Assembly: GCA_029565395.1 (NCBI GenBank)
Contig: JAKQOG010000010.1
Coordinates: forward strand, 1-64,000
Length of the DNA: 64,000 nucleotides
Direction of reading: 5' to 3'
Source: Candidatus Hydrogenedentota bacterium
GTDB lineage: Bacteria > Hydrogenedentota > Hydrogenedentia > Hydrogenedentales > CAILVY01
Positions 37,028 through 45,831 of the stretch are shown here, one piece after another (position 1 is the stretch's first letter; each line of letters starts with the position of its first letter). The notes beneath the pieces were generated by a model. The model was not told where the DNA came from. It was given only the letters and a program-made list of their open reading frames with translations, and did no database searches. The position numbers were made by a program, and so were the translations under genes.

Positions 37028-37459
37028 ATGCGTCAAGCGGTTACGGGCGCCTTTGGATATTCCGGCAAGTATATTGCGCAGCGGCTGTTGAAAAAAGGCA
37101 TTGAAGTCATCACACTGACGGATTCCCCACAACGCAAGCATGATTTCGGAACTTCTATTCAGGCGTATCCATTCCATGTGGCGATCCTGGGCGCCATCTT
37201 GGGAAAACAACGGCCTATTTTCTCTATTCCTGATTTTTTTGGATATGCGGCAGGGAAAATCGTTGGACTCATTTTTGATGATGTTGTAATTACGCGCGAT
37301 GAAATCCAAGGATTATGCGCGGATTTGTTGTATGTGGACGCGCCGCCGGCAGGAAATACCAAGCTAACCGATTGGGCGCGAGAACATGTTGACGAATTAG
37401 GTTTGCGGTATGCCAGTGAATTAGCCCGCCGCCGGGATCGTACCCGGGCCTACCAGTAA
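37028..37459 (+). pseudogene. NAD(P)-dependent epimerase (NDUFA9-like) with internal deletion
   Basis: 143 residues. The first 50 (MRQAVTGAFGYSGKYIAQRLLKKGIEVITLTDSP, then QAYPFHV) are the nucleotide-binding start of an atypical short-chain dehydrogenase. It then jumps straight to what is normally the C-terminal region (LGKQRPIFSIPDFFGYAAGKIVGLIFDDVVITRDEIQGLCADLLYVDAPPAGNTKLTDW, ending YASELARR). Full members are near 290 residues, so about 150 central residues, including the catalytic YxxxK region, are missing while the frame is kept. GGAGG precedes the ATG and promoter elements are intact, so it may still be expressed, but enzyme activity is unlikely. Confidence 0.7.
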
Positions 37460-37525
37460 CCATCGATAATACTGAGAACAGTTAGCAACACTTCACGAAC
37501 AGACAGACAAACAAAGGAAACCCAC

Positions 37526-38626
37526 ATGCCGATCAGCCGCCGCCGCATCCTGCAGGCAGGGGCGGGATCTGTTCTCGCGATGATGATACCTGGAAAAACG
37601 TTTGGACAAGATTCTACGAAGACAAGTGAGGACGTAATGGAGAAAAAAGAATCGGAAAACGCTCCGCCATTATATCCCAAGTTCGACACGCACATGCACG
37701 CGGAAGGTCCAAAGGAGGATCTGTTGCCGGTATTGGATGCCCTGGGAGTAAGGAGGGTGCTGAACCTTTCGTATTCCGGATTTCGCGAACCGGCAGAATT
37801 GCTTGCCTTTGAAAACAAACTTTTGGCCGATATGGACAAGTATCCGAACCGATTCCGCTTCGCCCCCGCCTTCAATGTGACTCGGTTTAGGGAACCCGGC
37901 TATACAGATTCCGTAATCGCAAAACTGGCCAACGATATTGATCGCCATGGGGCTGTGGCAGTGAAAATCTGGAAAGACCTGGGAATGATGCTCCGGGACG
38001 ATGACGGACGCTATGTTTTTTGCGATGATACGCGGTTTCTGCCGATTTACGACTACATCGTGTCACGAGGTCTTGTTATTTACTCACACATCGCCGATCC
38101 GCTGGCAGGATGGCTGCCACTCGACACGCCCTCCCCGCACGCCCGCTACTTCCGCAATCATCCTGAATTTCATTGGTATGGAAAGCCGGACAAGCCCAGC
38201 CATGATGAAATCTTACGCCACCGGGACGCGCTGGTTGCACGCTATCCGAAAACAATCTTTGTCGCGGCCCATCTTGCTTCCATGGAACATGATCTGGAAG
38301 AAACAGCCAAATTTCTGGATACGTTTCCGAATGTGCGGATCGATACCGCGGCGCGTTTCGCCGATCTCATGATGAAACCGGACGCACAAGTACGCGCGTT
38401 TTTCATCAAATATCAGGATAGGATTCTCTATGGGACGGATTGTGATTTCAATGCGGAAGAATTAGGCAAAACGCCCGAAGCAAAAAGACAAAAAATAAAA
38501 TCCATTATTACCGCACATCAAAAGAATTTCACTTATTTTGAGGATACCCTGGCGTTGCCCCCGGACGTGCTTCGCAAATTCTACTATGAGAATGCCGCCG
38601 CTCTCTTCGCAAAATCCAAAAAATAG
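37526..38626 (+). CDS. Tat-exported amidohydrolase-family metal-dependent hydrolase
   Basis: The 366 residues begin with a twin-arginine-type signal (ISRRRILQAGAGSVLAMMIPGKTFGQ). The mature part is an amidohydrolase_2-type TIM barrel: DTHMHAEG (His56, His58) supplies the first metal ligands, VIYSHIADP near 190 another histidine, FVAAHLASMEHD near 248 another, and ILYGTDCDF near 300 the aspartate. Members of this group are decarboxylases or lactonases for aromatic or sugar acids. The specific reaction cannot be assigned. It lies 66 bases after the truncated epimerase gene. Confidence 0.85.
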   Translation: MPISRRRILQAGAGSVLAMMIPGKTFGQDSTKTSEDVMEKKESENAPPLYPKFDTHMHAEGPKEDLLPVLDALGVRRVLNLSYSGFREPAELLAFENKLLADMDKYPNRFRFAPAFNVTRFREPGYTDSVIAKLANDIDRHGAVAVKIWKDLGMMLRDDDGRYVFCDDTRFLPIYDYIVSRGLVIYSHIADPLAGWLPLDTPSPHARYFRNHPEFHWYGKPDKPSHDEILRHRDALVARYPKTIFVAAHLASMEHDLEETAKFLDTFPNVRIDTAARFADLMMKPDAQVRAFFIKYQDRILYGTDCDFNAEELGKTPEAKRQKIKSIITAHQKNFTYFEDTLALPPDVLRKFYYENAAALFAKSKK

Positions 38627-38993
38627 TGTGTACCCTGGGAGGGCGAGGCGCCTGATGCTGTCAGAAAATCCTACTGTATACGGGAAGAATGGGCATTAGT
38701 CCCGCCCCGCTTGCCATTCGATTTCTGACACTTCTGATACAGAATCATTGCAAAGTCTTGCATTTCCAACCACTAACGAAGACTCACCTGATAAGTGCAA
38801 TACACTTCCTGAACAGTCTCAAAACAGTCCGTTGCACAAAATTTGTACAATGGGTCCCTTGGCGGCGGCTTGTTTGCTCCGCCGCCTTGACAGGATGTCC
38901 ACAGTAGATGATTTTGTTTCCAGATTGCGCTCAGGCGATAATGGCGAGGAAGGCAAAGGAAAGTACCAGTCTCAAACGGAGTCATCTGCACGC
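38627..38993. other. Intergenic region with GC-rich hairpin
   Basis: There is no recognisable gene. A hairpin with GGCGGCGG and CCGCCGCC arms lies near 38860-38887, ahead of the DUF4062 gene. In-frame starts upstream of 38994 (for example ATG 38895) exist, so part of this region could be the N-terminus of that protein. Confidence 0.5.
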
Positions 38994-40433
38994 ATGGATC
39001 AAATTTTTGTCAGCAGTGTTCAAAAGGAACTTCAGGCGGAGCGGTATGCGTTGCGCGACTTTGTGCACGGCAATGACCTTTTGCGGCAATTCTTTCGGGT
39101 GTTTCTATTCGAAGACCTACCTCCAATTGATCAACGGGCTGACGCAGTTTATCTTGATGAGATCAAACACAGCACGATATACGCTGGCATTTTCGGCAAT
39201 CAATATGGGCGGGAAGATAAACACGGATTTTCGCCGACAGAGCGAGAGTTTATTGAGGCAACCCGTCTTAGGAAACGCCGTCTCATTCTGATCAAAGGAA
39301 ATGATGATGCAATTCGCGATCCAAAGATGCAGACCCTTGTCCAACGCGTGGGAGATGAAGTGCTCAGGCGCCGTTTTGCGAACATTGACGAGATGCTCCG
39401 ACTTCTGTACGGGAGTCTGATTCAATACTTGCAAGATCGAGGTTTCATTGCAGCGAAGGATTTCGATGCTGCGCCATGCGAAAATGCCGTACTCGCAGAT
39501 ATTTCTTCCACCAAAGTAAAATGGTTCATCAATAAAGCACGTTCGGAAAGAAGTTATACGCTTGCGCCAGACACACCACGCAAAGAAGTACTGGCGCATC
39601 TAAATTTATTGGCCAAGGGTCTTCCGACACGGGGTGCTGTGTTGCTGTTCAGTGATGCGCCGGAACGGTTCATCCATTCGGCGGATATTACCTGCCTGCA
39701 CTTTCACAGTACGGAAATGCTCAAGCCAATTCCGAGCCAACAGGTATATCATGGCCCTCTTTTCGAGGTAGTGGACAAAGCCGTAGATTTTGTTATGGAA
39801 CGCGTACGGCGAACCGTCGAGCCAAATGTCGAGTCAGCAGCGAGTGTTGTAACATACGAGGTGCCGTTCCGGGTTGTGCGCGAGGCCATCGTCAACGCCA
39901 TTGCTCATCGCAATTATGCGTCGAAATCCGGCGTACAGGTTATGGTCTTTTCGAATCGGATCGAAGTGTGGAATCCGGGTGGATTGCCAGAGGATCTTAC
40001 CGTGGATATGCTTAGGGGACCGCATCCTTCCGTCCCACGTAACCGGCTGATTTGCGAACCGCTCTACTTGGCGCATTATATCGAACGGGCAGGCACAGGC
40101 ACCCTAGACATGATCCGGTTGTGCGCCAAGGCTGGTTTGCCGGAACCGGAGTTCCGCAGTGAGGGTGAACGGTTTATCACTGTCATCTGGCGAGATTGGT
40201 TGACCGACGAGGTGATGGATGAACTCGAATTGAACACTCGTCAGTGTCAAGCGGTCCAGTACGTCAATCTCCACCATCGAATCGGCAACTCGGAATATCA
40301 AGCACTCGCAGGGATAGCGAAACGAACTGCTCACCGGGATCTTGCCGATCTAGTTGCCAAGGGCGTTTTTGTGAAAATTGGAACACGGGGCAAGGGCACC
40401 GTCTATGGATTCAAGCGTCAAAAGGGTCATTAA
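38994..40433 (+). CDS. DUF4062 protein fused to RecG-like/HATPase_c_4 domain
   Basis: The 479 residues start at MDQIFVSSVQKELQAERYALRDFV, the conserved opening of DUF4062; a longer frame from 38748 or 38895 is possible but adds no domain. DUF4062 covers about 1-100 and is a TIR-like alpha/beta domain often found in NTPase and defence proteins. The middle (about 150-270) resembles AlbA_2-type regions. About 295-400 is the GHKL-like domain of RecG-related proteins (VREAIVNAIAHRNYASKSGVQVMVFSNRIEVWNPGGLPEDL), and the end is a winged-helix-like segment (YQALAGIAKRTAHRDLADLVAKGVF). Either a transcriptional regulator or a defence effector; function not known. Confidence 0.8.
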   Translation: MDQIFVSSVQKELQAERYALRDFVHGNDLLRQFFRVFLFEDLPPIDQRADAVYLDEIKHSTIYAGIFGNQYGREDKHGFSPTEREFIEATRLRKRRLILIKGNDDAIRDPKMQTLVQRVGDEVLRRRFANIDEMLRLLYGSLIQYLQDRGFIAAKDFDAAPCENAVLADISSTKVKWFINKARSERSYTLAPDTPRKEVLAHLNLLAKGLPTRGAVLLFSDAPERFIHSADITCLHFHSTEMLKPIPSQQVYHGPLFEVVDKAVDFVMERVRRTVEPNVESAASVVTYEVPFRVVREAIVNAIAHRNYASKSGVQVMVFSNRIEVWNPGGLPEDLTVDMLRGPHPSVPRNRLICEPLYLAHYIERAGTGTLDMIRLCAKAGLPEPEFRSEGERFITVIWRDWLTDEVMDELELNTRQCQAVQYVNLHHRIGNSEYQALAGIAKRTAHRDLADLVAKGVFVKIGTRGKGTVYGFKRQKGH

Positions 40434-40496
40434 TGGGTCAAATGGGCCAGCATGCTAACGTGGGCTAATTGGGCCATATATGGGCCAAATGGGCCA
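40434..40496. repeat. TGGGCCA-type short repeats after the DUF4062 gene
   Basis: Six copies of TGGG[CT][CT]A start at 40434, 40443, 40461, 40470, 40481 and 40490, mostly spaced by 9 or 18 bases. They begin right after the stop codon. Confidence 0.8.
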
Positions 40497-40595
40497 TGAG
40501 AGAGGAGGCGAAAGGGATCATACGGCTCAATAGAATGAAAGGGCGGCCGGTATTCGCTTCCATCTTTCTCAGTTCGCTGTTTTCACCGTTTCCAC

Positions 40596-40745
40596 CTACT
40601 TTGGAGACGCCGTCGTTGCGTACCAGCGCACGGCCCTGCCGATCTTCAGTGGTCTCGGCATCATGCCCATGTCCGTCAAGCGGTACACGGTCCGCTCGCT
40701 GACACACAGGCGCTTCGCAACGTCTCCGACTTTTGCGAGTTGCAT
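40596..40745 (-). CDS. Small excisionase/AlpA-type HTH protein
   Basis: The 49-residue protein is chosen because AAAGGAG lies 6 bases before its ATG, while the longer upstream frame has no signal. MQLAKVGDVAKRLCVSERTVYRLTDMGMMPRPLKIGRAVRW is the MerR-like winged helix-turn-helix found in excisionases and AlpA-like regulators. It normally ends with about 15 more residues, but here there is a stop eight residues after the RW. It is divergent from the HEPN-like gene and may regulate it. Short DNA-binding proteins of this kind often mark mobile islands, although no integrase is visible. Confidence 0.72.
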   Translation of the reverse strand: MQLAKVGDVAKRLCVSERTVYRLTDMGMMPRPLKIGRAVRWYATTASPK

Positions 40746-40929
40746 ATCTTGCTCCTTTCCTTTCTTGCGCCGCCCCATTGCGGCACACTCTGCATTTTGG
40801 CGCGCGTCGGTTCTTGTAAGAACAAGGTTTGATGTGTTAGTCGTACTGTTGTTTTGCTTTTGTGAATGAAAACGGCTTACCGTGAATACATTCGTGCTCA
40901 CTTTAACTGACATGATTGGATGTGTGCCC

Positions 40930-41673
40930 ATGAAAGATTCTTTTGAGACGATTGAGAACCTCGGGCTTATTGAAAACGCTCTTGTTCATTTGGAATTCGA
41001 GCTACAGAGGAAATCCCCTAGCTTCTTCCGGGTTGCACGAGAAGCCCATCAAATATTGTATCGGGCGATGATTGAGGTGCTACAGGGTACCGACTGCTTT
41101 CAGGTTCTGAAGCCAAAGGGCAAGCGCGGGAAACCTCACTGCAAGTACAGTTTCGATGACGGTGTCTGGATGGAGGTTGTCGAAGAGCCCGTTAAGGGCT
41201 GCAAGAAGGCATGGCGTTTCTCAAACCCGCGTCCCTCCACTCCTCCCCAAGAAGAGCCGAGGCAAAAAACACCTCGCGCTCGCACGGATGCAGAACGAAA
41301 GAAGGAATGGGACGCGTATTGGGACCAGGACTTGATTGCCTTTTACTCTGCTCTGGCAAAGATTCAGACTGAATGCTTCATGCGCCGCTACGTTCACAGT
41401 ACGTGGGAAAGGATTGACGACGAGGAGATGGAGATCCTAGAGTGGGTGCATGAGCGAGTGAGGAACGAATTTGAGCACTTTGTGCCGAAGACGTACTGCG
41501 TCGAGAAGTGTTTGGCTGTGCGCGGGGCTGAGCTGTGTCTCAAAATCGCAGGACGCTTGCTTCTTGAGTCTAACAACGTGCTCTTCAATTCCCGGAATCA
41601 CAGCGAGCGAATCCGAAAGGCATTGAAACGCAGTACGGCGCGTCTCCAACGATGGGAAGAGCCACAACCGTGA
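40930..41673 (+). CDS. Unrecognised protein with RNEFEH motif, possibly HEPN-like
   Basis: About 247 residues from ATG 40930; GTG 40882 would add 16. Largely helical, with a basic, Pro-rich linker in the middle (SNPRPSTPPQEEPRQKTPRARTDAERKKE). The C-terminal half includes EILEWVHERVRNEFEHFVPKTYC. The RNEFEH sequence fits the R-x4-6-H motif of HEPN RNases, and the preceding and following helices (LENALVHLEFEL, LCLKIAGRLLLESNNVLF) would fit a helical bundle. The HEPN assignment is inference from that motif and predicted helices. No nucleotidyltransferase (MNT) antitoxin partner is adjacent. Confidence 0.6.
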   Translation: MKDSFETIENLGLIENALVHLEFELQRKSPSFFRVAREAHQILYRAMIEVLQGTDCFQVLKPKGKRGKPHCKYSFDDGVWMEVVEEPVKGCKKAWRFSNPRPSTPPQEEPRQKTPRARTDAERKKEWDAYWDQDLIAFYSALAKIQTECFMRRYVHSTWERIDDEEMEILEWVHERVRNEFEHFVPKTYCVEKCLAVRGAELCLKIAGRLLLESNNVLFNSRNHSERIRKALKRSTARLQRWEEPQP

Positions 41674-41728
41674 GATCCGTGAACTGGTTGGTGTTCCGGT
41701 TGCCCCGAAAGGTCACCCTTTTATTCAT

Positions 41729-43192
41729 TCATTTCACTGCCGGGCGCAACGCGGAAAGCAACGTCCGAAGATCATTCATGCGGACTACGCGCGTAATCAC
41801 GCATAAAACCACAAAGAGAATCACAGCAGTGAATCGTGCCCAGACGGGATTACCTGTTATATAGAGTCCAAGCCCTGCGGTTAGTAACAGGATATGCGGC
41901 CAGAGGCACTGCATACGATGCAGGCGGAGTCCTTTTCTCATTACGCACGCCAATTGCGCGGAAAAACTGAGCGCCGCCGTGAGCACCGCAGCAATGCCCG
42001 CCCCCATAATTCCCATCAGAGATACCAGAATGATATTCGCAACGATACTGAATATTGCGGTGAAAATGTTCACATAGGTGACCAGGGAGGGGTGTCCCAG
42101 CGCAATGAGGGTTTGCCCCATCAATCCGGCCTGCACCGCAATGCAGATGGCCGTGGTAAGCAGCCCCAGAATCGCTGTTGTGGCCAGATAATCCCGGTTG
42201 AACAGAACAATGATCAGTGGTTCTTGGATCAAGACGATCAAAAACACAGCCAGGTAGCCTAAAAATCCGGTAATGAGCAGGGTGCGCTGAAGAAATTTTG
42301 TGGCATCTTCCCGTTCGCCGCGTTCGGACAATTCGGCGATAGTAGGAAGAAATGGCACTAATAACGCATTTAATGCGCGTGAAAGCATCGTAGGCACGCG
42401 CTTGGCCACTTCATAAAGCGCCACGGCGGTTGGGGATTGAAGCAATGCGAGCAGCAACACCGTGTCGAACCGCTGGAAAGCAAACGTCAACAGGCTGTTA
42501 ATATATAAAGGCACGCTGAATTTTAAACATTGCCATGCCACCGCGCCGTTCCGCTGCCAGCGCGCGCCTTTGGGCAGCGCCGCCATCAGCCACACCACGG
42601 CCACCGCATACGACGCGGCCATGGCCAGCGCGATTCCCGCGACGTCAGCATTAAATACAACTATTGCCGCCCCTACGAAGAGAACCTGCATGCACGAAGA
42701 AACCACCACGCCCATCGCGCGCTGCCCATAGCGATTTAATCCCGCCAGCGAAGCGAGAGAAGCGTCCCGGAGCACGCCCACGAAGAAAAGAGGGGGCAAC
42801 AGCGCAAGAAACAGGGGCAACAGCATCAGGTCGAAGTGCATGTTGGCTTCGAACCATGTCTGTGCATACACCACCATGGGGATGGCCAGGAACACAACGG
42901 CTCCCAACACGGCGGCAAACACGGTTTGAAACGACAGGCATGCGCCCGAGATTCGGGCCTGTTCTCCGGGTTCCGCCGCAGCCACCAGCTTGGGCAATGA
43001 TACCGAGAGCCCCGCATTCGCCACCAGATTGAAAAAATCCGCCCAAAGCAATGCAAGGGTAAGCACGGCCACGCCCGTCGGACTGAGGGCGTTGGTGAAC
43101 ATTTTCCCCACCGCGAGCATTGCCAGCATCGAGAAAAGCACGCTTGCGCCGGAAAGCATGCCCCCTCGGACGACCGTGCGCGTGCGGCTCAT
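41729..43192 (-). CDS. Polysaccharide flippase (Wzx-like, MOP superfamily)
   Basis: This 487-residue inner-membrane protein has about 12-14 predicted helices and the polysaccharide-synthesis layout: N-terminal GGMLSGASVLFSMLAMLAVGKMFTNALSPTGVAVLTLALLWADFFNLVANAGLSVSLPKLVAAAEPGEQ and the second-half FQRFDTVLLLALLQSPTAVALYEVAKRVPTML. Such proteins flip undecaprenyl-linked O-antigen, capsule or exopolysaccharide units. The gene lies 17 bases after the Wzz-like gene on the same strand. No glycosyltransferases are nearby, so the polymer synthesis genes must be elsewhere. Confidence 0.88.
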   Translation of the reverse strand: MSRTRTVVRGGMLSGASVLFSMLAMLAVGKMFTNALSPTGVAVLTLALLWADFFNLVANAGLSVSLPKLVAAAEPGEQARISGACLSFQTVFAAVLGAVVFLAIPMVVYAQTWFEANMHFDLMLLPLFLALLPPLFFVGVLRDASLASLAGLNRYGQRAMGVVVSSCMQVLFVGAAIVVFNADVAGIALAMAASYAVAVVWLMAALPKGARWQRNGAVAWQCLKFSVPLYINSLLTFAFQRFDTVLLLALLQSPTAVALYEVAKRVPTMLSRALNALLVPFLPTIAELSERGEREDATKFLQRTLLITGFLGYLAVFLIVLIQEPLIIVLFNRDYLATTAILGLLTTAICIAVQAGLMGQTLIALGHPSLVTYVNIFTAIFSIVANIILVSLMGIMGAGIAAVLTAALSFSAQLACVMRKGLRLHRMQCLWPHILLLTAGLGLYITGNPVWARFTAVILFVVLCVITRVVRMNDLRTLLSALRPAVK

Positions 43193-43209
43193 GGCATATC
43201 TCCCCAGCC

Positions 43210-44526
43210 TTAGGCCGCAGCCTCTTTTTCTATTGCGAGGGCATACTTGCGCAAGGCCAGCATGCCAAAAAAGTGCATCGGTACGGCGACGGCCGCGGCA
43301 AACATGGCCGCAATGATCATGAGCGAGCGATGGGGGCCGCTTTTCTCTTCCGGCGGCACCGCGTGCGAGGCAATCTTAAATTCAGGCACCGACTCCTGCA
43401 CGGCGGTGCGGGTGGCCTCCAGGGTCGAGGCGAGTTCCTTTATATTTTTGGAAATACTTTCAATTTTCAGTTCAAACGCCTTTTTCTCCCGAGTTACCCG
43501 CGCCAGATCCGCGCGCAAGGCTGAAACCTGTGTATCCAGTGTTTTTAACTCCTGGTCAATGGTGGTCTGCTGCGCCTTTACCCCGGACAACTCCTCCACG
43601 TCCTGTGCGCGCTTCGAACTCAACTCGGTGTAAAGGGGATTCACTTCCTCCGTCACCAGCACCTTGCTGTCGTCCTTTTTGGCGTCCTGCAACAGCCAGT
43701 AGGCAGCCTCCGGCGGTGCTTTCCGGAGCGTGACCGTGGGCTGCACCTGGGCCAGTTGCTTGTCCAATTCGGCGGCTTCAGCCTCCAGCCGCGCCAGTTC
43801 CGTCAACAGTTGGGAGCGCTGAAGTTGATATGAAGTAACGGTGGATTCCATTTCCGCCAGACGCTGCTGCATGTCCTGTTCGCTGGATTGGGCTTCCAGC
43901 GATTCAAGTTCCTTCGCCGCCGCGTCATACTCATCCCAGAGCTGCTTGTGGCGGTTTTCCAGGAATTCCACCGCCCCGACTTTCGCCGTTGTGCGCATCC
44001 GCTCCGCCGTATCAATGCTCAACTCCGCCCAGATATTCGCGATGTCCGCCGCGATTTTGGGATCCTTCGCCGTCAGGAGCAATTCCACGATCTGCTGATA
44101 CTCCACCTTCTCCATCGTCTGCAAATGCACCTTTGCCTTCACATCCAGGGATCGGATGGTTTTCTCAATCGTCAGGCTGTCCGCGTTTATCCCGATTGCT
44201 TCATAGCGCTCCTTCAATTTGTTGCGCAGGTTTTCCGCAATCAGTTCACTGGTGAGAATGGCCTTGTAATCCGGCATGGCCAGCGCTTCCATCAGCCCCA
44301 CCTTAAAGTAATTCAGATGCTCGACCGGCTCATTCACCTGATTCATGTTCACCGGCACCACGTCCTGTGCTTTAATCGGGATGGGCGCCAGGATCAATAA
44401 CACCCGCGCCGTGTACGAATTGTCCAATTGAAACGACAGATACGCCGCAATCGCCCCCGCCAGCACCACGCCCGCCGCCATGCGTATCGCCAACCGCGTC
44501 AATATGCGAGATCGCCCTATCGTCAT
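43210..44526 (-). CDS. Wzz/GumC-type polysaccharide chain-length protein
   Basis: 438 residues with one membrane helix at each end (LAIRMAAGVVLAGAIAAYLSF near 10-30, RSLMIIAAMFAAAVAVPMHFFGMLAL near 400-425) and a long periplasmic coiled coil (about 170-390) rich in Glu, Leu and Ala. This is the topology of polysaccharide co-polymerases. There is no C-terminal Walker-motif tyrosine kinase, unlike BY-kinases. Together with the Wzx-like gene 17 bases downstream it would help assemble or export a surface polysaccharide. Confidence 0.82.
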   Translation of the reverse strand: MTIGRSRILTRLAIRMAAGVVLAGAIAAYLSFQLDNSYTARVLLILAPIPIKAQDVVPVNMNQVNEPVEHLNYFKVGLMEALAMPDYKAILTSELIAENLRNKLKERYEAIGINADSLTIEKTIRSLDVKAKVHLQTMEKVEYQQIVELLLTAKDPKIAADIANIWAELSIDTAERMRTTAKVGAVEFLENRHKQLWDEYDAAAKELESLEAQSSEQDMQQRLAEMESTVTSYQLQRSQLLTELARLEAEAAELDKQLAQVQPTVTLRKAPPEAAYWLLQDAKKDDSKVLVTEEVNPLYTELSSKRAQDVEELSGVKAQQTTIDQELKTLDTQVSALRADLARVTREKKAFELKIESISKNIKELASTLEATRTAVQESVPEFKIASHAVPPEEKSGPHRSLMIIAAMFAAAVAVPMHFFGMLALRKYALAIEKEAAA

Positions 44527-44715
44527 ATCAGGCCCTTTCCGCTTGCTGCACTCAGTATAGCAACGCCCCCCGCCCTGCGCAACGCAATGAAATGACGCGT
44601 AAAATGGGCCTAATCATGATTGCGCACATGGTTCAATTTACCTTCTTGGCGTACGGAAGGTATAATTTTCTTTATCGATTTAGACAAACGCATTTTGGAT
44701 AAAGAAGCTATTGTT

Positions 44716-45807
44716 GTGAAACCTCCATTTCAGTTAGTGAGTTACATTGCGCCGGGCGCGCCGGCGACGCGGCGTCCAGCCCAAGGCAATGAAGCCTATC
44801 TTCGCCCGGAGATAGGGTTTACGCCGCGCTGGTACCGGCAGGCGCTGGGAATCGATTTTGGAGCGCGGTGGCATGAAGAACCGGGGTACCGGATGGAAGG
44901 TGTCGCCGCTATGCGCACAGAACTGGAGCACCGCTTCCCAGGGATGGGCATAGGGATGGGGCATGGGTCGAAGGATTTGTTGACAGGGACCTACGGGGCA
45001 TGCACCATCGCGGGTATTTTGGGGCTGCCCATACTGTATGCACCGGATCAGTGGCCTACGTGCGCGGGGCCGTATCTGGACGAGGATGCTGTGGAAAACT
45101 TGGAGCCCCCCGGCCTGGATACAAATCCGTTTTTTCAAAGGCTAATGGACCAGTTTGATTGGATTGCCGCCAAAGACGGAAAAGTCGAGGGGTTTATCAA
45201 TTGGCAAGGAGTATTGAATAATGCACATCGGCTTCGGGGCGAGGCGTTGTTTACGGATATGGCCCTGAATCCCGGCCGGTGCCTGCGGTTGTTCGAGTGT
45301 GTCTGCGGGACAATGATCGAGGCGGCGCAGCGGCTGCATGCGCGTCAGCGGGAATCGGGGGTAGAGGTGCGGTTTTTCACGGTGAGCAATTGCCTGGTGA
45401 ATCTCGTGTCGCCCCAGTTGTATCGGGAGTTGCTGCTGCCGTTCGACCAAAAAATTGCCCGGGCGTTTGGATGCATTGGCATACACAATTGCGCCTGGAA
45501 CGCAAGTCCCTATCTCGACGCCTATGCGGAAATCCCCTGTGTTGCCTATATCGACATGGGGCTGGATTCGAACCTGGAGCGGGCACGGGCGTTGTTCCCA
45601 CACGCGCGGCGGGCGTTGATGTATACGCCCACGGATCTGCACAACAAAACATGCGGGAAAATCCGGCGAGATCTGGAACACATCGCGGAGTGCTATGGCC
45701 CCTGCGATATAGTGGCGGCGGATATCGAAGCCGAAACCCCGGATGAGCGCGTGATCTTTTTAGTCGAGCAATGCCGGGAGATCAGCGGGGAGAGGGGCGA
45801 GAAATAA
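44716..45807 (+). CDS. Uroporphyrinogen decarboxylase (URO-D) family protein
   Basis: About 363 residues from the GTG at 44716; an upstream TTG at 44620 would add 32 residues without conserved content, so the start is uncertain. Family-like regions are visible (FLRPEIG-type YLRPEIGFTPRWYRQALGIDFG, EVRFFTVSNCLVNLVSPQLYRELLLPFDQKIAR, IGIHNCAWNASPYLDAYAEIPCVAYIDMGLDSNLERAR, and the C-terminal DIEAETPDERV). The PVC and related groups carry many divergent URO-D-like proteins that are not haem enzymes but corrinoid methyltransferase-like. No haem genes are adjacent, so that reading is favoured. Confidence 0.78.
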   Translation: MKPPFQLVSYIAPGAPATRRPAQGNEAYLRPEIGFTPRWYRQALGIDFGARWHEEPGYRMEGVAAMRTELEHRFPGMGIGMGHGSKDLLTGTYGACTIAGILGLPILYAPDQWPTCAGPYLDEDAVENLEPPGLDTNPFFQRLMDQFDWIAAKDGKVEGFINWQGVLNNAHRLRGEALFTDMALNPGRCLRLFECVCGTMIEAAQRLHARQRESGVEVRFFTVSNCLVNLVSPQLYRELLLPFDQKIARAFGCIGIHNCAWNASPYLDAYAEIPCVAYIDMGLDSNLERARALFPHARRALMYTPTDLHNKTCGKIRRDLEHIAECYGPCDIVAADIEAETPDERVIFLVEQCREISGERGEK

Positions 45808-45831
45808 TCTCCAAAACAAATTATTTGTCAT

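Noticed and set aside
40465-40788. 107-codon frame overlapping the small HTH gene
   Set aside because: Wrong frame for the conserved HTH and no Shine-Dalgarno; the 49-residue frame has both.
41729-44526. Complete polysaccharide biosynthesis cluster
   Set aside because: Only flippase and chain-length genes are present; no glycosyltransferases, polymerase or priming enzyme are seen.
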